From contig JASKKK010000001.1 of NCBI GenBank assembly GCA_030154185.1, positions 44,306 through 108,305 of the forward strand: a stretch of DNA of 64,000 nucleotides, given 5' to 3'. Within the stretch, counting starts at the first letter, position 1. Each line of letters opens with the position of its first letter. This document shows, piece after piece, positions 12,049 to 20,260 of this stretch. The stretch comes from Desulfuromonadales bacterium. GTDB taxonomy: Bacteria > Desulfobacterota > Desulfuromonadia > Desulfuromonadales > Syntrophotaleaceae. The notes beneath the pieces were generated by a model. The model searched no databases. It saw only the letters and a list, made by a program, of their open reading frames with translations, and was not told the DNA's origin. A program made the position numbers and the translations under genes.

Positions 12049-12088
12049 GAATAGCGGGAGAATCCGGTGACGGTTCCTCCCGCTATTC
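12049..12088 (-). terminator. Terminator of the ferredoxin gene
   Basis: A 12-bp perfect stem GAATAGCGGGAG (12049-12060) and CTCCCGCTATTC (12077-12088), 18 bases past the ferredoxin stop. On the minus strand a short T-rich stretch follows. Confidence 0.6.
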
Positions 12089-12106
12089 ACATGTTGTACT
12101 TGATTC

Positions 12107-12274
12107 TTAGCCTTTGATGGCGTCTACGGGGCAGCTGTCAACACAGGCGCCGCAGTCGGTGCAGGCATCGGCGTCGATGACGCGAGCTTCGCCTTTCTCT
12201 TCGATAGCGCCCAGGGGGCAGCTGTCGTCACAAGCACCGCAGTTAATGCAATCGTCAGTGATAGTATGAGCCAA
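12107..12274 (-). CDS. 2[4Fe-4S] ferredoxin, TTG start
   Basis: A 55-residue bacterial ferredoxin with two cluster motifs, CINCGACDDSCP (from residue 9) and CTDCGACVDSCP (from residue 38). It is a small cytoplasmic electron carrier for anaerobic metabolism. The only start that fits is TTG at 12274, preceded by a strong GGAGGTG site seven bases away; the protein then reads MAHTITDD. It is transcribed alone, divergent from ackA, with a terminator behind it. Confidence 0.93.
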   Translation of the reverse strand: MAHTITDDCINCGACDDSCPLGAIEEKGEARVIDADACTDCGACVDSCPVDAIKG

Positions 12275-12400
12275 GGTATTCACCTCCTTTGCGTTGAAAT
12301 CACTTGCTTCTTCCCTTGTTAATTCTTGGAGCGAATTCTACAACACCTTTTCAGGGATTGTCCACCCCAAATCATGTAAAAGATGTTGTAGACAAAGGCC

Positions 12401-12429
12401 TTGCATTTAAATGGGGCATCTTATAGTAT
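12401..12429 (+). promoter_or_regulatory. Possible promoter of ackA
   Basis: TTGCAT (12401-12406), 17 bases, TAGTAT (12424-12429), about 90 bases before the ackA start. The -10 box is weak, so this is tentative. Confidence 0.35.
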
Positions 12430-12517
12430 TTATCCGTTTGACTTAGCCTGACCAATGGGCGGAAAGGGGCCGGCCTTTTCGCCCGTAACACTTTAAATAG
12501 GAGGTAAGTTAAGTTCT

Positions 12518-13783
12518 ATGGATATTCTTGCTTTGAACTGCGGAAGTTCATCCGTAAAATACCAGCTCTACAGCTGGGAGCGTCGCGAAGTTATCGCCAA
12601 GGGTGTCGTCGAGCGGGTCGGTATCGGTGATTCGTTCATTTCTCACGAGGTCCCCGGGCGCGAAGATTACAAGAGTGAACACGATTGCCCCGATCACACC
12701 GTCGCTATCGAGCTGATTATCAGGACTCTGTCCGACGAAAAGGTCGGCGTGGTCAAGGCCATGAATGAAATTTCCGCCGTTGGTCACCGTGTCGTGCATG
12801 GCGGCGAGAAGTTTTCCAGCTCGGTTCTGATCACCGACGAAGTCCTCCAGGGGATCAAAGACGTTCAGCATCTGGCCCCCTTGCACAATCCGCCCAACAT
12901 CATGGGTATCGAGGCGGCCAAAAAGGTTCTGCCCGACGTTCCTCACGTAGCCATTTTCGATACTGCCTTCCATCAGACCATGCCCGAAGAAGCCTACATG
13001 TATCCGCTGCCTTACGAGTGGTACGAAAAGCACAGCGTACGTCGTTACGGCTTCCACGGCACCTCGCATCTTTATGTCTCCAAGCGGGCCGCCGTGCTGC
13101 TCGGCAAGGATGCCAAGGACTGCAACATTATTACCCTGCACATCGGTAACGGTGCCTCTCATGCCGCCATCCGCGGCGGTGTCTGCATCGATACCAGCAT
13201 GGGCCTGACTCCTCTCGAAGGTGCGGTTATGGGTACCCGTTGCGGCGATATCGACCCCGCCATCCCGACCTTCATCATGGAGCGTGAAGGTTACACCGCC
13301 AAGGAGATGGACAGCATCCTGAACAAAAAGTCCGGTTTGCTCGGCGTTACCGGCAAGTACACGGACCGCCGCGATATCGGTGAGGGGATCAAAGCCGGCG
13401 ACAAGCGCTGCAAGCTGGCCAACGATATCGAAGCCTATCGCATCAAGAAGTACATCGGTGCCTATATGGCTGCCCTGGGCAAGGTCGATGCCATCGTCTT
13501 TACCGCCGGTGTCGGTGAAATGGGCGCCGAGATCCGTCAGCAGGCACTCGAAGGTCTCGAGGCTCTGGGCATCAAGGTCAATAAGGAACTCAATCTCAAG
13601 ACCCGTACCAAGAAAGCCGAAGTGGAGATTTCCGCACCCGACTCTCCGGTCAAGGTGTTCGTCATTCCCACTGACGAAGAACTGGTCTTTACCGAAGACG
13701 TGGTCGGTATTTTGGAAAACACCTACAGCGACCACATGAGCTTCGAATACAGCTTCAAGTCCAAGGACTACGAGCGTAAGTAA
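12518..13783 (+). CDS. ackA: Acetate kinase
   Basis: A 421-residue ASKHA-fold kinase that interconverts acetyl phosphate + ADP and acetate + ATP in the cytoplasm. Family motifs are MDILALNCGSSSVKYQL at the start, GHRVVHGG near residue 90, FDTAFHQTMP and RRYGFHGTSH in the middle, and NIITLHIGNGAS. AGGAGG precedes the ATG. It converges on pta across a shared terminator, so the two pathway enzymes are neighbours but not one operon. It yields ATP when acetate is made, or activates acetate for growth. Confidence 0.97.
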   Translation: MDILALNCGSSSVKYQLYSWERREVIAKGVVERVGIGDSFISHEVPGREDYKSEHDCPDHTVAIELIIRTLSDEKVGVVKAMNEISAVGHRVVHGGEKFSSSVLITDEVLQGIKDVQHLAPLHNPPNIMGIEAAKKVLPDVPHVAIFDTAFHQTMPEEAYMYPLPYEWYEKHSVRRYGFHGTSHLYVSKRAAVLLGKDAKDCNIITLHIGNGASHAAIRGGVCIDTSMGLTPLEGAVMGTRCGDIDPAIPTFIMEREGYTAKEMDSILNKKSGLLGVTGKYTDRRDIGEGIKAGDKRCKLANDIEAYRIKKYIGAYMAALGKVDAIVFTAGVGEMGAEIRQQALEGLEALGIKVNKELNLKTRTKKAEVEISAPDSPVKVFVIPTDEELVFTEDVVGILENTYSDHMSFEYSFKSKDYERK

Positions 13784-13807
13784 GCCGAATATTTTGTTGT
13801 ATGTAAA

Positions 13808-13836
13808 AAGGCCGGTGGAGTTGCTCCACCGGCCTT
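13808..13836. terminator. Bidirectional terminator between ackA and pta
   Basis: A 13-bp perfect stem AAGGCCGGTGGAG (13808-13820) and CTCCACCGGCCTT (13824-13836) with a 3-base loop and A-rich/T-rich flanks. It lies between two convergent genes. Confidence 0.88.
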
Positions 13837-13858
13837 CTTACTTTGTATGTTGATTCGC

Positions 13859-14863
13859 TCAACAGCCCTGAGCCTGGACCGCGGTGATGGCGGTGACGCT
13901 GATAATGTCGTCCACCGAGCAGCCACGGGACAGATCGTTGACCGGTTTGGCCAGTCCCTGGATGATGGGACCGACGGCTTCCGCCCCGGCCAGACGCTGG
14001 ACCAGTTTGTAACCGATGTTGCCGGCGTCGAGGTCGGGGAAAACCAGGGTGTTGGCTTTGCCGGCGACGTTGGAGCCGGGTGCTTTGCTGGCGCCGACTT
14101 TGGGCACCAGGGCGGCATCGGCCTGCAGCTCCCCGTCGATTTGCAGTTCCGGGGCCATTTCCTTGGCGATGCCCAGAGCTTCGATGACCTTTTCCGGATC
14201 TTCATGTTTGGCGCTGCCCTTGGTGGAGAAGGAAAGCATGGCCACCCGTGCGTCGACACCGAGGAAGCTTCTGCAGCTGCATGCGGTCGATACGGCGATT
14301 TCGGCCAGGGCCCGAGCATCGGGATTCGGGTTGACAGCGCAGTCGGCGAAAATCAGCGAGCCGTTTTCACCGAATTCCGGAGTCTTGGTAACCATGATGA
14401 AGCAGGAAGAGACTGTCTTCATGCCGGGTGCGGGGCCGATGACCTGAAATGCGGCACGAAGGACATTGCCGGTGGTGTTGTAAGCTCCGGCAACGCAACC
14501 GCCGGCATCGCCCCGGCGCACCATCATGGCAGCGAAGAACAGGTTGTCATCGGCGGTCAGCAGTTTCAGCGCGTCATCTCTGGAGAGACCTTTTTTCTTG
14601 CGGATTTCGACCAGTTCGTCGGCATAGGCGTCGAGCTGGGGAGCTTTTTTGGGATCCAGCAGGGTAACGCCTTCGAGGGAGACGCCGAGTTCGTCAGCTT
14701 TGGCCTGCAGAGTGGCAGGGTCGCCGAGCAGGACGACGTCGGAAAGATTGTCCTTCACGATCGGCCCGGCAGCCTGAATCATGCGGTCGTCGTAGCCCTC
14801 GGGCAGAACGACGATCTGGCGGTTTTCACGAGCCTTGGTTTTGATTTGATCTACTAAGTGCAT
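13859..14863 (-). CDS. pta: Phosphate acetyltransferase
   Basis: A 334-residue enzyme that interconverts acetyl-CoA + phosphate and acetyl phosphate + CoA. It is the short form without the N-terminal DRTGG regulatory domain of the E. coli protein. Motifs include [15 protein letters not shown] near residue 18, the [20 protein letters not shown] segment and [13 protein letters not shown] near the C-terminus. GGAGG precedes the ATG. Together with ackA it links acetate and acetyl-CoA. Confidence 0.95.
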   Translation of the reverse strand: MHLVDQIKTKARENRQIVVLPEGYDDRMIQAAGPIVKDNLSDVVLLGDPATLQAKADELGVSLEGVTLLDPKKAPQLDAYADELVEIRKKKGLSRDDALKLLTADDNLFFAAMMVRRGDAGGCVAGAYNTTGNVLRAAFQVIGPAPGMKTVSSCFIMVTKTPEFGENGSLIFADCAVNPNPDARALAEIAVSTACSCRSFLGVDARVAMLSFSTKGSAKHEDPEKVIEALGIAKEMAPELQIDGELQADAALVPKVGASKAPGSNVAGKANTLVFPDLDAGNIGYKLVQRLAGAEAVGPIIQGLAKPVNDLSRGCSVDDIISVTAITAVQAQGC

Positions 14864-15065
14864 GGGGAATCCTCCTTCGAGTATAGAAGTTTCGAGCGCC
14901 TCATTTATACTTTATGCCCCCGGGGGGGTCAACCTCTTTTCCTCATGGTGATGGTGCCTTTTGCCGCATCCCTGCAAAGATTCCCGGCTGGCCAAATGCC
15001 GGTGCCTTCATGTATAATGGCCTGTAAAAACAACCTCCCACCTTTCGGTGGAAACAAAGGTCGAG

Positions 15066-15887
15066 ATGAGTCCAAGCTTCCGTCAAGATATCCTTCTGGC
15101 CGTTTTCATCATTCTGTCCCTGCTGTTGCATCTGCTCTTGTTGTATGTTCTGCCGGCCCACAGGTTGCTGGAAACAACCGTCCGCAAAGAACCTGTAGTG
15201 GTCGAGATGCGACCGCCACAGACCAAACCTCGGGAACTCGATGTGCCGCCTCAGGTACGCCCCACAGAACCACGTCGGAAGCCGGCCAAAAGGGTGGCTC
15301 CCGAGGAACGGGTGGTGTCGAAAGAGACGGCGCCCAAGGGAAAGGCGCCCGAGGATCGCCAGCCTTCCCATTCTGCGACTCCCCCCCCGGCGAGTGTGGC
15401 TGCCGTACCGAGTCCCGGACCCGGCACCCGCAAGCCGGCAGTGCCCGAGTCTCTGGATCTCGGTCTGCCTGAAACAACGCAGGAACGCCTGCGGGAGGGG
15501 ATGGCTCGTAAATACAGGGAGGATGTGGAGGAGGGAGAGGCTGTCTGGCTCGATACGGAAAAGGATTTGCTTTCATCCTTTTTCAAACGGTTTCGCGACA
15601 ATATCTACCAGGTCTGGAATTATCCGCGAGTTGCTGCCGAACGCGGTGAATCGGGGGTTTGCCTGCTTAAAATCGTTATCAACCGGGATGGCAGCGTCAA
15701 AGATGTCAACGTTCTTGAAAGCTCCGGTTATTCGACCCTTGATCGTGAAGCTTTTGCAGCTGTTTATCGCGGAGCCTCCTATGGCAATCTGCCATCCTCT
15801 TATCCTAAGGATCGCCTTACCATCATGGCTTATTTCCAGTACAGGCTCTCCTCCGGAGGGGAGTTCCGCAATATTACCGGTCGTTAA
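15066..15887 (+). CDS. TonB-like energy transducer
   Basis: A 273-residue protein with a short cytoplasmic start, one membrane helix (about residues 8-30), a Pro/Lys/Arg-rich periplasmic spacer (about 40-140) and a C-terminal TonB domain (about 175-265) with VVINRDGSV-like and SSGYSTLDREAF motifs. It would couple the proton gradient to outer membrane transport. No exbB/exbD or receptor lies next to it. A GTG at 15048 would add six residues; I prefer the ATG at 15066, which has AAAGG upstream. Confidence 0.8.
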   Translation: MSPSFRQDILLAVFIILSLLLHLLLLYVLPAHRLLETTVRKEPVVVEMRPPQTKPRELDVPPQVRPTEPRRKPAKRVAPEERVVSKETAPKGKAPEDRQPSHSATPPPASVAAVPSPGPGTRKPAVPESLDLGLPETTQERLREGMARKYREDVEEGEAVWLDTEKDLLSSFFKRFRDNIYQVWNYPRVAAERGESGVCLLKIVINRDGSVKDVNVLESSGYSTLDREAFAAVYRGASYGNLPSSYPKDRLTIMAYFQYRLSSGGEFRNITGR

Positions 15888-15992
15888 ACAGCGTTTATCT
15901 CTGAATTTCGCATGAGAACGCACTATAGCGCTTTCGTTTTTTCCCAAGACGGATGCATGGTGACGACTGCAGGCGAGAACGTCTTCTGCTTT

Positions 15993-16373
15993 TTATCCCT
16001 GCACGAATTCCGTGTAATCATCGGCATCCATCAGGTCTTCAAGCTCTTCTGTCTCCGTCATTTTCACGCAGATGATCCAGCCATCCTCATATGGCGAGGA
16101 ATTCAGCCACTCCGGCGAATCGACCAGATCCTGGTTGATCTCCAGCACTTCGCCGGAAAGGGGAGAGTATATTTCCATTACCCCCTGGGGTAATTCGATG
16201 GTCGCCAGAGTGTCCCCCAGTTCGATTTCGCTACCGATCTCGGGCATCTCGACAGACAGAATCTGCTCCATTTCATCCTGGAGATACTCAGTGATGCCGA
16301 TGGTGGCCTGACCCGCTTCCTCCTCAACCCACACATGATCCTCGTTGTAAAGCAATTCTTCTGGAAAGAACAT
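15993..16373 (-). CDS. GcvH-like protein lacking the lipoyl-lysine
   Basis: A 126-residue homologue of glycine cleavage H protein. The fold-defining segments are present: EDHVWVEEE, ATIGITEYLQDEM, EIYSPLSGEVLEIN and DSPEWLNSSPYEDGWI. In the true H protein a lysine carries lipoate; aligned with the E. coli protein that position is Gln63 here (IELPQGVMEIY). It therefore cannot be lipoylated at the usual site. No gcvT, gcvP or lipoate genes lie nearby. I chose the ATG at 16373 because GGGAGG precedes it; the longer frame upstream has no homology. The role is unknown. Confidence 0.85.
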   Translation of the reverse strand: MFFPEELLYNEDHVWVEEEAGQATIGITEYLQDEMEQILSVEMPEIGSEIELGDTLATIELPQGVMEIYSPLSGEVLEINQDLVDSPEWLNSSPYEDGWIICVKMTETEELEDLMDADDYTEFVQG

Positions 16374-16623
16374 GCGGCCTCCCTTGCAGCAATTTGGTTC
16401 CGCATTTTTCCGGCGGAACATCGGCGTTTTAGTTTTTCGAAGCGTCTGATCGTGTGCCTGTGACCGGTGAGTTGAAAAAACTGCCGGTTTTTGCGAAATA
16501 TACGGAAAAGAATTCCCAATGTAAAGGCAAGAGGCGATAAAGAATTTTGTGTTGAACCGGTTGGAGCGCCAGGGACGGTTGCTGCCGGGAAGGAAATGAC
16601 GAAAGGCAAGGAGCTGCAGTAAC

Positions 16624-16656
16624 AAAGCGCCCGCCGGTACAGCCGGCGGGCGCTTT
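16624..16656 (-). terminator. Terminator of the FmdB-family gene
   Basis: A 14-bp perfect stem AAAGCGCCCGCCGG (16624-16637) and CCGGCGGGCGCTTT (16643-16656) just past the stop of the zinc-ribbon gene. The remaining bases of 16374-16623 hold no gene that I can support. Confidence 0.8.
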
Positions 16657-16662
16657 GGTCTT

Positions 16663-16920
16663 TCAGGCGTTGCTGGCTGCTTTCGGGCATCCACCGCAGC
16701 CTGCTCCCGGGGTGCCGGAACCGCACGCGGCAGGTTTTTTGCCGGAGGAATAACCCTGCTGATACCATCCTCCTCCCTTGAGGGCGAATGCGGACTGGGA
16801 GATAAGCTTTTGTACAGAGCCGCCACACTCCTTGCATTCACTCAAAGGTTTGTCGGAAAATTTCTGACGCGCTTCAAAGACAAGGCCGCATGCATCGCAT
16901 TGGTATTCGTAAATAGGCAT
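16663..16920 (-). CDS. FmdB-family zinc-ribbon protein
   Basis: An 85-residue protein with the FmdB signature: MPIYEYQCDACG, then KECGG, giving a four-cysteine zinc ribbon in the first 45 residues. The C-terminal 30 residues are Gly/Cys-rich (AACGSG, GCGGC). Family members are putative regulatory proteins with no firm function. The ATG at 16920 has GGAGG upstream and gives the conserved N-terminus, so I reject the in-frame start at 16965. Confidence 0.88.
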   Translation of the reverse strand: MPIYEYQCDACGLVFEARQKFSDKPLSECKECGGSVQKLISQSAFALKGGGWYQQGYSSGKKPAACGSGTPGAGCGGCPKAASNA

Positions 16921-17201
16921 TTGAAAAACCTCCATATGTTCTGATTTGGCCACTAATGTAGACATTCGGATACTCTTTTGTCAAGGGGCGGACGTTCCAA
17001 CCGCCGCTGTCATGGGGTGTTTTCAGGTTTCAGAATGCCGGTGCCTGGTACCCGCACCCACAAGGAAACATCCTCATGAGTAAAAAAATTATAAAATGTT
17101 GAGAAAAAGCGAAAAGAGTGTAAACTGTCTCTTTGATAGTCTTATCTAATTTGAAAAATCCAAGAGTATTGCAGGCGATGATTCGAACAAGTACGAACGG
17201 A

Positions 17202-17251
17202 AAGGCAAACCCCAGTCGCCGGTTTGCCTTAACCCGGCATTTTGATGCCGG
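17202..17251 (+). other. Two adjacent perfect hairpins upstream of the GGDEF gene
   Basis: AAGGCAAACC (17202-17211) pairs with GGTTTGCCTT (17221-17230), followed at once by CCGGCAT (17234-17240) pairing with ATGCCGG (17245-17251). They lie 90-140 bases before the start of a diguanylate cyclase gene in a 419-base intergenic stretch (16921-17339) that otherwise holds no gene. They could be a structured leader or a terminator pair. They do not match the c-di-GMP riboswitch patterns I know. Confidence 0.4.
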
Positions 17252-17339
17252 CGTGGCAAACGGATAAAGAATGCGTTCTTGCCTTGGTCGAAGTGACGAA
17301 TATGTATGACAACTTTGCATACCGTAAGGCGGTGGTTTT

Positions 17340-18875
17340 ATGGCATGTATGAAGGTTTTCATCATCGATTTCAAAGGACGGTTCCATGCCGGTGGCGCCG
17401 CCGGAAGTATGGTTGCAGTGATGATGTTGCTGGTATGGCTGGTGATGGGGGGATGGACTTGCGCCAGGGCCCAGGGGCATGGATGGCAGGAGCCGAGTGA
17501 AATTGAAGGCCTGTCCCTCGCCACGGCAACAACGCTGGCTGCTGCCGGCACCGCATCTTCCTTGGAGATGTCCGGCCCTTCGTATCGTCGGACTATCGAC
17601 CCGGCGGAGGTTGCCGAAAGCCGCCCGGCAGACGCGAATGTTGCCTCCTGGCTTCGCTTTGGCCTGGAACTGGGAATATTCGCGGCTCTTTCATTCTATT
17701 GCCTTATTCTTTTTGCATCCCTTCGTGAGGTCAGCTTTCTCTGGTGCGCCCTGACGGTATTGCTGCTGGGAGTCTTTTTTGTGTCCGTTCATCCTCTGCC
17801 GCGGACCTGTCTGAACGATGTATCTGCAAAAGAGGTCGCACGATTCGCATGGGTAACCATCGGCATTTTTTTCGTCGCCTTGGGATATTTTTCCAGATCC
17901 TTTTTGCATAGTGCCGCGCGGGCTTCGGATCTGTCACGGGTAGACTTCCTGCTGTGGATATTTATCGCGCAGGGTGGTGTTCTGGTTCTGCTGGTTTATG
18001 CAGGTGGCGCTCGGGTAAGCGGTCCGGCGATTTTATTCATGACGAGTCCCTCTGTCGTCCTGTTGAGTGCAGCGAGCCTGGACGCCTGGCATAAGGGAAT
18101 CGAAAAGGCGCGTTTCCTGTTCGGAGCAAGTGTTCTTGCGGGCGCTGAAGCAGTCGCGCAGGTTGTCGTATTGTCGGACGATTTGCCCTTTCCTCAAGCG
18201 GGAAGTTATCTGTTGGAAGTTGGCTGTACGGGGGTAGGGTTGTTGCTGGTGTGTGCGCTTGGCGACAGGATCGGGGCGTTACAAAAAGAGAAGGAGGTGC
18301 TACGGGTTTCCGAGCGGCGGCATATGCTTCTGGCTTTTACAGATGGTCTGACCGGTTTGTTCAATATGAGGTATTTTCGGACTCGGCTTGAGTTGGAGAT
18401 TCGCAGTGCAGAACAATTGGATCAGCCCCTTACCCTGATGATGATGGACATCGACAACTTCAAGTTGTTCAACGATTCTTTCGGACATCTCGAAGGGGAT
18501 CGTGTATTGCGCCGGTTGGGGGAGTTGATAACCAAGGTGAGCCGAGAGGATGATGTAGCCTGCCGCTACGGGGGGGAAGATTTCGCCGTCATTCTTCCGG
18601 CAAGTGCTCCGCATGGGGCCATCGATATCCATGAACGTCTGCAACAGGCTCTACAGCAATGGGCCGGGCGCGAAAAAGAGGGCTTCCCGTATCTGGTGAC
18701 ATTGAGCGTCGGAGTTGCCGAACACCTGCCCGGCCAAATGGCCGACGATCTCATAGCAAGGGCCGATGCCGCTTTGTATGCCGCCAAGGAAGGTGGCCGC
18801 AACCAGCTTGTGATGAGCGATCCTTGTGCTACGGTCGACGAAGGGGTGTATGACGCCAGTTTTACAGGCTGGTGA
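17340..18875 (+). CDS. Membrane diguanylate cyclase (GGDEF domain)
   Basis: A 511-residue protein. A signal-like first helix (about residues 23-45) is followed by about seven membrane helices (residues 115-320) and a GGDEF domain (about 335-495). The active motif reads GGEDF, a variant of GGDEF/GGEEF. The product-inhibition I-site RxxD (REDD) sits five residues upstream, and MMMDIDNFKLFND and FGHLEGD are standard. It would make c-di-GMP in response to an unknown membrane signal. The exact start is uncertain because several ATG codons are possible in the first 30 residues. Confidence 0.85.
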   Translation: MACMKVFIIDFKGRFHAGGAAGSMVAVMMLLVWLVMGGWTCARAQGHGWQEPSEIEGLSLATATTLAAAGTASSLEMSGPSYRRTIDPAEVAESRPADANVASWLRFGLELGIFAALSFYCLILFASLREVSFLWCALTVLLLGVFFVSVHPLPRTCLNDVSAKEVARFAWVTIGIFFVALGYFSRSFLHSAARASDLSRVDFLLWIFIAQGGVLVLLVYAGGARVSGPAILFMTSPSVVLLSAASLDAWHKGIEKARFLFGASVLAGAEAVAQVVVLSDDLPFPQAGSYLLEVGCTGVGLLLVCALGDRIGALQKEKEVLRVSERRHMLLAFTDGLTGLFNMRYFRTRLELEIRSAEQLDQPLTLMMMDIDNFKLFNDSFGHLEGDRVLRRLGELITKVSREDDVACRYGGEDFAVILPASAPHGAIDIHERLQQALQQWAGREKEGFPYLVTLSVGVAEHLPGQMADDLIARADAALYAAKEGGRNQLVMSDPCATVDEGVYDASFTGW

Positions 18876-18902
18876 AAAACGGCCTGTAAACGCTGAAGCG
18901 TT

Positions 18903-19691
18903 CTACAGTTCGAGAGCACGAACGGCCTGCAGAGCCACCCGTATGGCATTCTGCTGGGCCAACTCCTTCCGATCCGGATCGATGCTTTCACTTGCAGTTC
19001 GTCCAGCCAGGACTCCGCAGATGCACCCGGCCGAAAATCCGTAAACTCCAGCCATTTTAAAAAGAGTTCCAGCTTCCATTTCATAATTCAGAATATTCAG
19101 ACGACGATATTCCTCGGTGACTCCCTGCAGATGGCGCAGCAGATAGGGGTTGGCCGACGTGGTTACACGTTCCTGCCCTTCATAGAATGTGTCGACGGAG
19201 GCGGTCAGGCCTACATGATGCTCGATGCGCAGGTTGCGTGCAGCTTCCGCCAGGGCCACGGTAAGGAAAGGGTCCGCCGCGGCCGGATATTCCGGAGGGG
19301 CGACATCGTTGGCGGCTCCCTGCCGGCACAAAGCTGCATTGGAAATGACGACGCTGCCGACCCTGACACGTTCCTGAATGGAGCCGCAGGTTCCGACCCG
19401 AATAATGCGGCGAATGCCGGCGGCAAACAGTTCGTTGACCACGATGCTCAGGGATGGGGCACCCATGCCACTGGTGGCTGCAAGCAACGGTTGGCCCGTA
19501 TCGAGGGCGAGCAGATAGCTGTGCAAGCCCCGGTTTTCCGATAAAGTTTTCAGGCAGGATACGCCTTCGGTGGTCATGGCAATCTGTCTTGTGCGTTCGG
19601 GTGCTCCGCATAACAAGGCGGTAACCGGAGGAAGCTCACCGAGGTCCCCGGTATTGAAACCTATATGGTAAAGAGGTCGATGATCGGTCAT
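18903..19691 (-). CDS. udp: Uridine phosphorylase
   Basis: A 262-residue nucleoside phosphorylase that splits uridine into uracil and ribose 1-phosphate. The phosphate loop GMGAPSLSIVVNEL and the RVGTCGSIQ motif are clear, as is the purine/uridine phosphorylase segment NYEMEAGTLFKMA near residue 205. It lies next to cytidine deaminase on the same strand (99-base gap), so the two form a pyrimidine salvage pair. Confidence 0.9.
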   Translation of the reverse strand: MTDHRPLYHIGFNTGDLGELPPVTALLCGAPERTRQIAMTTEGVSCLKTLSENRGLHSYLLALDTGQPLLAATSGMGAPSLSIVVNELFAAGIRRIIRVGTCGSIQERVRVGSVVISNAALCRQGAANDVAPPEYPAAADPFLTVALAEAARNLRIEHHVGLTASVDTFYEGQERVTTSANPYLLRHLQGVTEEYRRLNILNYEMEAGTLFKMAGVYGFSAGCICGVLAGRTASESIDPDRKELAQQNAIRVALQAVRALEL

Positions 19692-19790
19692 GAAATCCCT
19701 TTTTACGAGTGGTGTCTATCGCCGCCTGCCGGCGACGGGAATGGGTGGTTCGGCTTACGAATGCTTCGTCTGCCGGAGGCATGAACGGGT

Positions 19791-20189
19791 TTACCGGACG
19801 AAAGCGTGGGGAAGGAAATCATCCAGTCCTCCCTCAAGCGTCAATTCGGTATCGCAGACTGCGGTAATGCGAAGCTGAGGTGCAAACTCGGCAAGTACCT
19901 GCAGGCAGGCGCCGCAGGGCGGGGTCGGGGTTTGCGTCGCGGTAAAGATGAACAGAGCGCTGAAATGGCGATGACCCTCGGCTACCGCCCGGGCCAGGGC
20001 GACCCGTTCGGCGCAGAGCGTCAGGCCGTAAGAGGCGTTTTCAATGTTGCAGCCATTGACAATCTTGTCGTCGCAGGTCAACAGGGCGGCGCCGACGGCA
20101 AAGTTGCTGTAGGGGCTGTAGCTTTTTGCCGCTGCCTGACGGGCGGCTTTTTCAAGGCGTTTTCGATGGGTAATTTCAAAAGACGGCAT
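19791..20189 (-). CDS. cdd: Cytidine deaminase
   Basis: A 132-residue zinc enzyme that turns cytidine into uridine. The active site shows CAERVALARA (Cys ligand and catalytic Glu) and PPCGACLQVL (two Cys ligands). SPYSNFAVGAAL and NIENASYG bind the ribose. I chose the ATG at 20189 (MPSFEITHRKRL), which gives the normal length; the longer frame to 20276 overlaps the upstream flavoprotein gene. Confidence 0.93.
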   Translation of the reverse strand: MPSFEITHRKRLEKAARQAAAKSYSPYSNFAVGAALLTCDDKIVNGCNIENASYGLTLCAERVALARAVAEGHRHFSALFIFTATQTPTPPCGACLQVLAEFAPQLRITAVCDTELTLEGGLDDFLPHAFVR

Positions 20190-20260
20190 AGGTTTCTTTG
20201 GGATGGAAAAGGATTGTCTGTGTATAACTTGTGAAAAAGGTCTTTTCCCTGGGGATAAAG

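Noticed and set aside
12548..13735. Long open frame (395 codons) on the minus strand opposite acetate kinase
   Set aside because: It is a mirror frame of a highly conserved gene with third-codon bias; its translation resembles no family. The same holds for long frames opposite ilvC (34959-36410), the dehydratase (51220-52653), actB (3904-5208) and the FIST gene (62059-63495).
17161..17340. c-di-GMP (GEMM) riboswitch before the GGDEF gene
   Set aside because: The conserved GEMM core motifs are missing in the right order; only two simple hairpins are present.
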